Source: Chryseosolibacter sp964551035
GTDB taxonomy: Bacteria > Bacteroidota > Bacteroidia > Cytophagales > Cyclobacteriaceae
Assembly (NCBI GenBank): GCA_964551035.1
Contig: CAZKBK010000001.1
Span: 186,001-250,000, forward strand
Direction: 5' to 3'
Length of the DNA stretch: 64,000 nt
Position 1 is the stretch's first letter. Every line of letters begins with the position of its first letter. The notes under the pieces were generated by a model that saw only the letters and a program-made list of their open reading frames with translations, made no database searches and was not told the DNA's origin. Both the position numbers and the translations under genes were made by a program. Below are positions 8,325-15,245 of this stretch, piece after piece.

Positions 8325-9149
8325 CTAAAACAACCGGAATTTTTTTGCCAGTGAATCCGAATCGCCAGCAATCTGTTTCGGTGTTTTTCCACAAATCTCC
8401 CTGAAATCCCGTATAAAGTGGGACTGGTCGTGATAGCCAACTTCATGGGCAATGTAGGACAGGCTCTTTCTTCCTTCCATGTCATATATATACTTCAGTG
8501 CATGGTTGAACCGAATGAGTTTCATCAGCCTCTTCGGTGACATCCCAAAGAACTTCCTGAAACGGGAATGCAAATAGCGGGTGGAGTAACCCATGTAAGC
8601 CGCGAGTTCCTCCACAGTTGTGTAGTACCCATCCGGACTTGTGAGTTTTTTGTACACAACTAAAAAGTCCTGATTGAACTCATGCCTCATCAACTGGTGG
8701 GCTATGTACGTCTCAAATAGGGCAAATACCGCACGAAAAGAATCTCCGGGCGAGGAAAGGAGCGATTCGACAGGTTTGAAAGCACTGATCTCTAACCGGC
8801 TGAATTTATTAATGATATCCAGCGGACTCTTGTGAAAAATCAGATTTAAGTAGACGGGAAAAACGGATGCTCCCACGATTTTCAGCCGCTGATGCGCAAA
8901 TTTTACCACCGTATTACTATAACCCAGATAAAGCCCATTCCATACACGAACCGGCTCCACGGTCTGCCCAAAGTAGGCATCGATCGGCGAGGCCGTTTCA
9001 ATGTAAAAGAAAGATGGAAGTCCGTCGGGCAACAAATAGTCCGTATGCGTCGTGTCTTTGTCAAATTCAATCGCAAAGAAATTTTTGACAATTGAGTTTA
9101 AGGTATTTTGAGGCAGGACAGTAGCGAATTTATAACCCATACTTGTCAT
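8325..9149 (-). CDS. AraC-family transcriptional regulator
   Basis: This 274-aa protein has a C-terminal double helix-turn-helix AraC domain (about residues 165-265). The first HTH includes ELAAYMGYSTRYLHSRFRK, and the second includes SYIAHEVGYHDQSHFIRDFR, followed by the classic CGKTPKQ. The N-terminal 150 residues form a probable sensory domain of the type common in Bacteroidota AraC proteins. It is convergent with ardC (43-base gap). It may regulate element genes or be unrelated cargo. ATG 9149 was taken; ATG 9140 (MGYKF) is an alternative. Confidence 0.88.
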   Translation of the reverse strand: MTSMGYKFATVLPQNTLNSIVKNFFAIEFDKDTTHTDYLLPDGLPSFFYIETASPIDAYFGQTVEPVRVWNGLYLGYSNTVVKFAHQRLKIVGASVFPVYLNLIFHKSPLDIINKFSRLEISAFKPVESLLSSPGDSFRAVFALFETYIAHQLMRHEFNQDFLVVYKKLTSPDGYYTTVEELAAYMGYSTRYLHSRFRKFFGMSPKRLMKLIRFNHALKYIYDMEGRKSLSYIAHEVGYHDQSHFIRDFREICGKTPKQIAGDSDSLAKKFRLF

Positions 9150-9328
9150 TCATCAGAGGCGGTCATTTCAGGTAATATTCCGAATGCGTCACGGTTTTTT
9201 CAAGCCAGCGTTGCGTAAATCCCACGAGGTGGCTTTGAATTTCCCTGACTTGACGATTCCGCCGATATTCCGCTCCATTCCTTCTTTTGACTTCTCCGCG
9301 TAAGAACCTTGAATTTCCGGTGCAAGTA

Positions 9329-9451
9329 GCTCAGGGTGTAATGGTTCGTCCAAATGAAGATGCCGATGAACGGTTTCCCCCTTACAGCTACCGCTTCCAG
9401 GAACCCCCATTAATGCGTCACTTCTCTTTGGAGCTGAACCTCACCCTGAGC
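9329..9451 (+). repeat. Structured non-coding element, copy B (upstream of the RadC-like gene)
   Basis: The core AACGGTTTCCCCCTTACAG, then CCAGGAACCCCCATTAA (9369-9413), repeats copy A with about nine inserted bases. It is enclosed by a perfect 10-bp inverted repeat, GCTCAGGGTG at 9329-9338 and CACCCTGAGC at 9442-9451, extended by a GGTTC/GAACC pair just inside. The stem sequence differs entirely from that of copy A while pairing is kept. The 336-base gap from 9150 to 9485 contains this element and AATGCGTCAC twice (about 9183 and 9412). I see no gene in it. Confidence 0.6.
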
Positions 9452-9485
9452 GTTAGCGGCACCTAAAATTCAAATTCTTACGATT

Positions 9486-9950
9486 ATGGAAAAGTCAAAA
9501 AAGAACAAATGGGTAGCCGCAGAAATCCAGCTTATCTACAAGTCAAGAGGTAAAATCTCAGATCGTCCGAACGTTATTTCATCCAAAACAGCTTACGAGA
9601 TTTTCCTCGATAATTGGAACGATGGCACTATCGAGTTGGTTGAAGAATTCAAAGTCATGCTTTTGAACAACCAGTGTAGATTGATGGGCATCTACGATCT
9701 CTCGAAAGGAAGTCATAAAGGGACCGTCGTCACTCCGAAGTACGTGTTTGCGTCTGCTATAAAATGCAATGCTGCTTCCATCATCCTGGCACATAATCAC
9801 CCGAGCGGTGGGGTAAAGCCTAGCAGCAACGATATCCAGCTTACTAAAAATATGGAAGCTGGAGGACGGCTACTGGGGATACCGGTAGATGATCACATTA
9901 TCGTAACCCGTGAAGGTTATTTTTCATTCGCGAATGAAGGGCTGTTATAG
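9486..9950 (+). CDS. RadC-like JAB/JAMM domain protein
   Basis: A 154-aa protein with the RadC-type JAB domain. The metal-binding motif is AHNHPSGGVKPSSND (His-x-His, then Ser and Asp, about residues 101-115), and the C-terminus VDDHIIVTREGYFSFANEGLL is typical. The N-terminal HhH region of full-length RadC is missing, as usual for the short versions on plasmids and conjugative elements. These proteins are annotated as DNA repair proteins, but their role on mobile elements is unclear. A strong terminator overlaps the stop codon. Copy B of the structured element lies in its leader. Confidence 0.88.
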   Translation: MEKSKKNKWVAAEIQLIYKSRGKISDRPNVISSKTAYEIFLDNWNDGTIELVEEFKVMLLNNQCRLMGIYDLSKGSHKGTVVTPKYVFASAIKCNAASIILAHNHPSGGVKPSSNDIQLTKNMEAGGRLLGIPVDDHIIVTREGYFSFANEGLL

Positions 9951-9962
9951 GCCCTTTTTTTT
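9937..9962 (+). terminator. Rho-independent terminator after the RadC-like gene
   Basis: AAGGGC (9937-9942) pairs with GCCCTT (9951-9956) around an 8-base loop that contains the stop codon, followed by a run of about eight T. It isolates this gene from the defence cargo. The 229 bases from 9963 to the end of the ImmA/IrrE gene at 10192 are AT-rich with no gene visible. Confidence 0.75.
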
Positions 9963-10191
9963 AACCTCGGTATGTTCCTGAGAACCATCGGCATTTCGAA
10001 GCGATAACCGCCATACTCGAAAAACTTTCCTTTTAAGTGGGAATTTAGCGTATATTTAGGAATTGCATATAGCCACTGGTTGTTGGATTTGAAGAGTTTA
10101 TTAAGATCCAGCGAACTGAAGCCACGGCGTCATTTATTCACGTGCATCTCAAAAATTCATAATCAACATTTATTGTTTAAAAATCACTAAA

Positions 10192-11004
10192 CTAATCCGG
10201 CCAAATTATACTGATGACATAGCCATAGTCTGAATAGAAGCATTGTTCGTTAAGCGTTGGGTTGCCGCTCCCGTGGTAATAAAACCAGTCATCCACCGAA
10301 ATTGTTTGCACGTCTGTGTACTTTGCCTTGCTTCCCAACCTAAAATATTCCCCAACCACGGATGTAGGTGGAACGGCCTGCCCAACTCTTGACTTAAATA
10401 CTTTATAAGGAAAATCATCGTTGCGAATAAACCACTTCAGCACACCGCCTTTGCAATAAGCAACCATAATTGGATATGTTCCGACTTCAACAAATCTTAA
10501 CAATGCTGCCAAGTCACTGACCCGAAATCGCTGTGACAGTTTATCAATCAACGCGAGGGAAAATCTTTCTCGGTGACAAGTTGCTTGAAAATTCGCTTCT
10601 GGCATTAACAGGGCTCCCGCAAAATAATTTGCCTCCATCTCAATGGTATTAGTTTCTAAGGGGTTGAATTTGGATGGGTGATATGCTCTCTTTAGTTGGT
10701 AATGATGTTCTTCGATGAAAAAATGTCCTAGTTCATGCGCAAAGGCAAAGCGCGCCCTGTTCGAATCTTTTGAGCCAACAAAATCTAAATTGATATGAGT
10801 ATGAAAGGTAGAGCCATCATATATCTGCAATCCTTCGAATCCAGTACCGTCTGGTTCCTTACCGTAGTTATCATAATAGAAAGCTAGATCATTATCTATC
10901 GCAATTTCTTCTGGCAGAATTTCTTTTTGAAATTTGAACAGGCCAACGATTTCGCGTGCGAGCGCGTTTAGTTTTTGCTTTCGCGGTTTTTGAAGATCAG
11001 CCAT
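10192..11004 (-). CDS. ImmA/IrrE-family metallopeptidase, likely CBASS regulator
   Basis: This 270-aa protein has the ImmA/IrrE (M78) zinc site: HELGH at residues 90-94 and a downstream TIEMEANYFAGALLMP (about 120-135) that supplies the glutamate ligand. The N-terminal part holds NLDFVGSKDSNRARFAFA, typical of the fold. The last about 100 residues form an unrecognised C-terminal domain that could sense a signal. It is the last gene of a three-gene divergent operon, overlapping the preceding gene by 8 bases. In CapH/CapP-controlled CBASS systems a related peptidase cleaves a repressor after damage. Here no HTH repressor is present, so the likely substrate is the 113-aa protein or the sigma factor (inference). 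Confidence 0.88.
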   Translation of the reverse strand: MADLQKPRKQKLNALAREIVGLFKFQKEILPEEIAIDNDLAFYYDNYGKEPDGTGFEGLQIYDGSTFHTHINLDFVGSKDSNRARFAFAHELGHFFIEEHHYQLKRAYHPSKFNPLETNTIEMEANYFAGALLMPEANFQATCHRERFSLALIDKLSQRFRVSDLAALLRFVEVGTYPIMVAYCKGGVLKWFIRNDDFPYKVFKSRVGQAVPPTSVVGEYFRLGSKAKYTDVQTISVDDWFYYHGSGNPTLNEQCFYSDYGYVISIIWPD

Positions 11005-11338
11005 TATCTTTTTTGCCCGCCTGGTTCTTCTTTATTTTGTCCATTATCTCCTTAGAAATATTGGCATTGCCGCGGGCCGCCATCCCCCATTCTTTGGCTA
11101 TTTCGTCATCACTCTTAAGTTCTAGTATAAAGGTTGAACGCTTGTAGGCTCGCGGCACCTCTGCATTCCAGATTTCATCAGCATCAATCGATTTTGAAAG
11201 TTCCTCGGCATTGAATTCCGGTTGTAGTTTCAAACTCAGCCGCTGCTCATTTGCGTTTAACGGAAAGCAATATCCTGTAATACGCATAGCGTTCAACAGG
11301 TCTGCCTCACTGTTAATATGTCGTTTCCTATTTGCCAT
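10997..11338 (-). CDS. 113-aa orphan between sigma factor and peptidase (possible anti-sigma or peptidase substrate)
   Basis: I do not recognise this protein. It is charged and soluble, without membrane segments or Cys-based zinc motif. Its start overlaps the end of the sigma-factor gene by 11 bases and its end overlaps the ImmA/IrrE gene by 8 bases, so the three are probably made in fixed ratio. The N-terminus has ADLLNAMRITGYCFPLN, and the C-terminus is lysine-rich (MDKIKKNQAGKKDNG). Sitting between a sigma factor and a peptidase, it is a good candidate for an anti-sigma protein destroyed by the peptidase, but nothing in the sequence proves this. Confidence 0.7.
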   Translation of the reverse strand: MANRKRHINSEADLLNAMRITGYCFPLNANEQRLSLKLQPEFNAEELSKSIDADEIWNAEVPRAYKRSTFILELKSDDEIAKEWGMAARGNANISKEIMDKIKKNQAGKKDNG

Positions 11339-12014
11339 TTAATTTGTCAAATCGCTCTACTAATTTCTTTTTTGCGCGGTCCCGGTAGACGCGAAGAGTT
11401 GATGGCGCCACATCGAGCTTTTCTTGTAGAAGCTGCGAGATCTCGCGAGGCAGGTATTCACCGCTTGAGCAAAACTCTGCGTAAGCCAAAAAAATTTCCC
11501 GCTCTTTCATGGGCAAATATGTAAGGGCCTCTTCAATCTCGGCACTCATTTCCGTCAAGATCTTTCTTGTCGGCATAAGGACGCCTTCTTTGGAGGTATC
11601 AATTTGGTAGTCATACTCAACTTTGATTTTTTCAACAGAGAAATATTTCTTTTTGAACTCTGTTTTTACAATGCCTTTCAGGTATGCTTCAACTGCTTTT
11701 TCAATGTCATCGGTATTGGCTTTTTTTAGGTCGAACTTGTCAGGGCTTTTCTTAATCTGGTAAAAAGCATTCCACACGATGTCAACTGCGTCTTTAGGAT
11801 CAAACACCACCTGGAACTTACTGGGATTAGCCTGTGTATTGCACATCGTCATACAATAGCGCATCAATTCCTCTCTGAATCGACCCACAAGTTCCATAAA
11901 TGCCAATTTAGCTTCCTCCGGATCGTCTTCCCCCATAGAAAGGATAACCAGTAGATCCTCTGCGTTATAATCCTTATATGGGTTTTCTGACGTTGAAATC
12001 AAAGATTCGGGCAT
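11328..12014 (-). CDS. Sigma-70-family (ECF-like) RNA polymerase sigma factor
   Basis: A 228-aa protein with sigma region 2-like and region 4-like parts. Region 2 (about residues 25-115) includes AFMELVGRFREELMRYC and DAVDIVWNAFYQIKK. Region 4 (about 165-222) includes YLPMKEREIFLAYAE and the recognition-helix segment LDVAPSTLRVYRDRAKKKL. It is longer than a minimal ECF factor, with inserted residues between the regions. It is transcribed divergently from the CBASS operon, with 162 bases between the start codons. Direct control of the CBASS promoter, and possibly its own, is the simplest reading. Repressor-like use of the HTH is the alternative. Confidence 0.82.
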   Translation of the reverse strand: MPESLISTSENPYKDYNAEDLLVILSMGEDDPEEAKLAFMELVGRFREELMRYCMTMCNTQANPSKFQVVFDPKDAVDIVWNAFYQIKKSPDKFDLKKANTDDIEKAVEAYLKGIVKTEFKKKYFSVEKIKVEYDYQIDTSKEGVLMPTRKILTEMSAEIEEALTYLPMKEREIFLAYAEFCSSGEYLPREISQLLQEKLDVAPSTLRVYRDRAKKKLVERFDKLNGK

Positions 12015-12022
12015 TTAATACG

Positions 12023-12097
12023 CAAAAGCGTTACTTGGCTGTAGCGCTTTCCGTATGTTGATAAAAGGGTCCAGGAGGAGGTGTTGTAACGCTTTTG
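12023..12097. promoter_or_regulatory. Divergent CBASS/sigma promoter region with 12-bp inverted repeat
   Basis: CAAAAGCGTTAC (12023-12034) and GTAACGCTTTTG (12086-12097) are perfect inverted copies, one facing each divergent operon. A third, degenerate copy (GTAGCGCTTTCC) lies at 12041-12052. The left arm ends 9 bases before the sigma-factor start codon and the right arm is 80 bases before the SAVED gene. The right arm ends in TTTTG and a TAGTTTG occurs at about 12121, which loosely resembles a Bacteroidota -33/-7 promoter. These are good candidates for sites bound by the divergently encoded sigma factor or by a repressor. Confidence 0.65.
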
Positions 12098-12176
12098 GTA
12101 TGGACGCGAGCAACAAATCCTAGTTTGGACAGAGCCACGAATTTAAATAAAAACGCATAAAAAACCGCAAAAACTG

Positions 12177-13994
12177 ATGTCCCAAGATGTCTCTACCATT
12201 ATCGTAATCGCACACTACGGCTTAGACCGAAAAGTCACAGAAGAAGAGTGCAAAGCCGTACTCAACTCCCAAAACAACGAAAATATCGTGTTTGTAGACT
12301 TTGAGGCCGGGAGTTCAAAGCTGGGCGAATTGTATGGCCTTCCGTTCGAAAACATGGCCTTAATGCAACGGCGAAAGTTTGGTCAATTGCTGAAGCCCAT
12401 ACTGGAGAAATACCCGGATTCCACCATTGCCTACTTCGGATTAACACCGATCCCGATCGGATTTCACCTGGGCGTACTGGTAGGTAACACTCATCCGTAC
12501 ATCATTTTCCAGTGGCACCATTCAAAGAAAATTTGGTTCCGCGATATTGACCCACCTTCTGCAGACTACGCGTTTAAGATCAAGGCTCTTGATTTGCCCG
12601 CGGAGGTTCAGAAGGGCAAGGGTGATATAACAGTTCGCGTTTCAACATCCTACAGTGTTGACGAAAAATCAACCTACGAGGTAGTTCCCAATCCGGCCAA
12701 CGAGTTTGATCTTTCGCTCGAACAACCTCATGTCGATTCTCTTTATAACCAGGAGAATATACAACACGTTGTTGATGCGTTTCAGACAATCCTCGACACG
12801 TATGCGAACAAACTCAGGGACAGAGAAAAGATTCATCTGTTTATCTCCTCCTCATCCGGGTTACCGTTTGCGATCGGAACAAGGATAAATCCTAACATTT
12901 GCCCGTTCATTCAGACCTATCAATACAGCCGACAAGAATCACCAAACCATCGCGAAGCTATTTTGATTTCGAAGGATACTGATCGACGTCCAGCGTTGCT
13001 TGAAGATGAACGACGCGTTGCGAATGAAATCCGCTTGTCATGGGAAAACGAGATGCAAAAGAAGTTAAAGCCGTTCATCCAGATCATCGCCGAGAAAAAG
13101 CATTCGACTTGGATTGAATCTATTTGTACAGAAGACCAGTACAAGAAAATTGCAAACGGTATAAAGTATTCGTGGGACAAGGTGCCGAGTATTTCAGGCA
13201 CTTCGTTGAAAACAGATCATATTGACCTTTCCGTTATCGACGTTGAAGACGGTTTCGAATACATCGAAAAAACCAACTCATGGCTATTGGATGATGGATT
13301 CCTTGCGGGCCTGGCAAAGCGACTCGCCAAAAATGCCGATACGGACGTCGGGCAGGCTGGAAGGTTATTCTTCTTCCATGAAGCGCTTCACTACAGCAAG
13401 AATGGCCACAACCTTACCAAAGAAGTAGCAACCGGCATCGGCCAGTTCCCGAAGGTGATTGAAGAAGCCGACTATCAGGCGGACGTGTGGGCGGTACTGA
13501 CCGAGTATAAATTCTGTCAGGTGTATGTTCCTGAAAAATTGCAGAAGGGCATTAAATATTTTTTTTGCAACGCAATTGAAACAGCGGTTGAGACCATGTG
13601 GAGCTTCATGGAGAACGGATCAGAACTGAATATGGTGCAAGTGCGAAGCATGAATCGATTTCTTAACTGGTATTGGCAATGGCTGCGCATCGAAAATCTC
13701 GACGGGGAGGGCTCAATCGAGGAAGTGATTTGCATTTTGTTTGACAAACCGATCATCGAGTTCGCGGGAGCGCCGATGGACTTGCGTGCGCACAGAACAT
13801 TTTTTAAGCTCGATGCGAGAGGAGGCCAAAGCCTTGAGCTTGCAACATTTGTAAAAAATCGCGTTCACCGGTCAACCCCAACGGCAATCGGTGAAATCGT
13901 AAGTGGCTTTAAGCAACTTAACGGTGAGAAAATTAAGTACGGGTTAAAAAGCTTTCAGCAAGCGATCGGACTAGATTCTAAACAACCAGAATAA
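12177..13994 (+). CDS. SAVED domain fused to HExxH metallopeptidase-like domain (CBASS effector)
   Basis: A 605-aa protein. Residues about 5-265 form a SAVED domain with its two CARF-like halves: IAYFGLTPIPIGFHLGVLVG (about 84-103) and IHLFISSSSGLPFAIGTRI (about 219-237) followed by FIQTYQY. The second part carries a zinc-peptidase signature, HEALH at 401-405, with EEADYQAD (429-436) downstream as the likely source of the third ligand, as in M78-like enzymes. About 165 helical residues follow. No HNH, PD-(D/E)xK or membrane segment is seen. The likely role is a cyclic-oligonucleotide-activated protease that kills or arrests the infected cell. SAVED is recognised confidently; proteolytic activity is inference. 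Confidence 0.85.
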   Translation: MSQDVSTIIVIAHYGLDRKVTEEECKAVLNSQNNENIVFVDFEAGSSKLGELYGLPFENMALMQRRKFGQLLKPILEKYPDSTIAYFGLTPIPIGFHLGVLVGNTHPYIIFQWHHSKKIWFRDIDPPSADYAFKIKALDLPAEVQKGKGDITVRVSTSYSVDEKSTYEVVPNPANEFDLSLEQPHVDSLYNQENIQHVVDAFQTILDTYANKLRDREKIHLFISSSSGLPFAIGTRINPNICPFIQTYQYSRQESPNHREAILISKDTDRRPALLEDERRVANEIRLSWENEMQKKLKPFIQIIAEKKHSTWIESICTEDQYKKIANGIKYSWDKVPSISGTSLKTDHIDLSVIDVEDGFEYIEKTNSWLLDDGFLAGLAKRLAKNADTDVGQAGRLFFFHEALHYSKNGHNLTKEVATGIGQFPKVIEEADYQADVWAVLTEYKFCQVYVPEKLQKGIKYFFCNAIETAVETMWSFMENGSELNMVQVRSMNRFLNWYWQWLRIENLDGEGSIEEVICILFDKPIIEFAGAPMDLRAHRTFFKLDARGGQSLELATFVKNRVHRSTPTAIGEIVSGFKQLNGEKIKYGLKSFQQAIGLDSKQPE

Positions 13995-14008
13995 ACAGTA
14001 AAAAGTAT

Positions 14009-15244
14009 ATGCTAACACGTGATCAAAAGAAGAAGTTTAACGCTATCCTCGAAGAGTTGGGTAGCAACCTGGACATCTCGCAGACAGAGTTTGATGCGGC
14101 GGTGCAAAGTTATCAGGCAGTGGGAAAGCATCTTTCCGATTCGAACTCAAGCCTGCGACCTTATGAGCCGGAAATTCTGCCGCAAGGTTCTTTCCTGCTT
14201 GGGACAGCAATAAAACCGATCAGCAAGACGGATGACTTGGACATCGATCTGGTAGTGCAACTTAGGGGCAAACCGTACGATTGGACGCAGTCCATACTGA
14301 AACAGAAAGTTGGGGACCAACTCAAAAGCCACAAGACATACAAAGAATTGTTGGTGTCGCCAGATGGCACTCGATGCTGGACACTCAAGTATCGCGAGAA
14401 TGCGGAGTTTGGCCGATATCACATGGATATCCTTCCATCCATCGTCGACACAGGCTACCGCATCGTTCTGGAAAAAGCGTTTTCAGACACCGAGATGTCT
14501 GAACTCGACGAACTCGCTATTAGAATTACCGACAAGCACCGTTTAGATTATGCGTCGGAAAAAGATCACAAGAACTGGCTTAAAAGTAATCCTTTCGGGT
14601 ACGCGAAGTGGTTCTTCGCGCAGGCCACCATCGCAGCAACAAAAGCTTTCTCGCTGCGAGAAGCGATTCAGCCGGTGCCGAAGTTTCAGAAAGAGAAGTT
14701 GCCTTTGCAGCGAGTTGTGCAGATACTAAAACGGCACAGGGACATGATGTATTCCACGCGTCAAGACAAAGATGATAAGCCGATTTCCATTATTATTACC
14801 ACGCTTGCAGGAATGGCCTATAAAGGAGAGTCCGATATTATCGAAGCGCTGCAAAATATTGTCGCGACTATGCACGAACACATTGGTGAGTATCACCCGG
14901 TGACAGGAAGGAAAATGAAGTGGATTGCAAACCCGGTCAACAACGCGGAGAACTTTGCTGATAAATGGATATTGCATCCGAAACGCCAGGCGAATTTCTA
15001 CGAGTGGTTGGAGCAAGTTAAGAAGGACATTGGCAAAGCCACCTCCATCACCGATAACAGGATGATTATGGAATCCCTGGAAAGGCCGTTCGGAAAAGAT
15101 CTCATTCAGAAAGCGTTTAGCAACCTGGAGAAGGGCATCCTGTTGACTTCGACCGCAACTACGCTTTCAGCACATACGTCGAAAAACGTATCCACAGAAC
15201 TACCATCGAAGTTACCGCAACCAAAAAGAGAGGGTTTTCAATAG
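14009..15244 (+). CDS. CD-NTase (cGAS/DncV-like cyclic oligonucleotide synthase)
   Basis: This 411-aa nucleotidyltransferase shows the CD-NTase active site: GSFLLGTAIKP (residues 60-70), the metal-binding DLDID (76-80) and the third acidic residue in RYHMDILPSIVD (D140). The C-terminal helical part (about 190-345) has VVQILKRHRDMMY, typical of OAS-like CD-NTases. In CBASS it makes the cyclic di- or trinucleotide that activates the SAVED effector. The product cannot be read from sequence. Its C-terminal tail (SKLPQPKREGFQ) is flexible, as expected for the segment that Cap2 joins to targets. It starts 14 bases after the effector gene and ends 1 base before cap2. Confidence 0.93.
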   Translation: MLTRDQKKKFNAILEELGSNLDISQTEFDAAVQSYQAVGKHLSDSNSSLRPYEPEILPQGSFLLGTAIKPISKTDDLDIDLVVQLRGKPYDWTQSILKQKVGDQLKSHKTYKELLVSPDGTRCWTLKYRENAEFGRYHMDILPSIVDTGYRIVLEKAFSDTEMSELDELAIRITDKHRLDYASEKDHKNWLKSNPFGYAKWFFAQATIAATKAFSLREAIQPVPKFQKEKLPLQRVVQILKRHRDMMYSTRQDKDDKPISIIITTLAGMAYKGESDIIEALQNIVATMHEHIGEYHPVTGRKMKWIANPVNNAENFADKWILHPKRQANFYEWLEQVKKDIGKATSITDNRMIMESLERPFGKDLIQKAFSNLEKGILLTSTATTLSAHTSKNVSTELPSKLPQPKREGFQ

Positions 15245-15245
15245 T

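Noticed and set aside
9189..9410. 73-codon minus-strand open frame within the non-coding stretch before the RadC-like gene
   Set aside because: It overlaps the structured repeat element and its sequence matches no family I recognise. A similar short frame (MGVPE...) arises at copy A only because the core repeat is shared.
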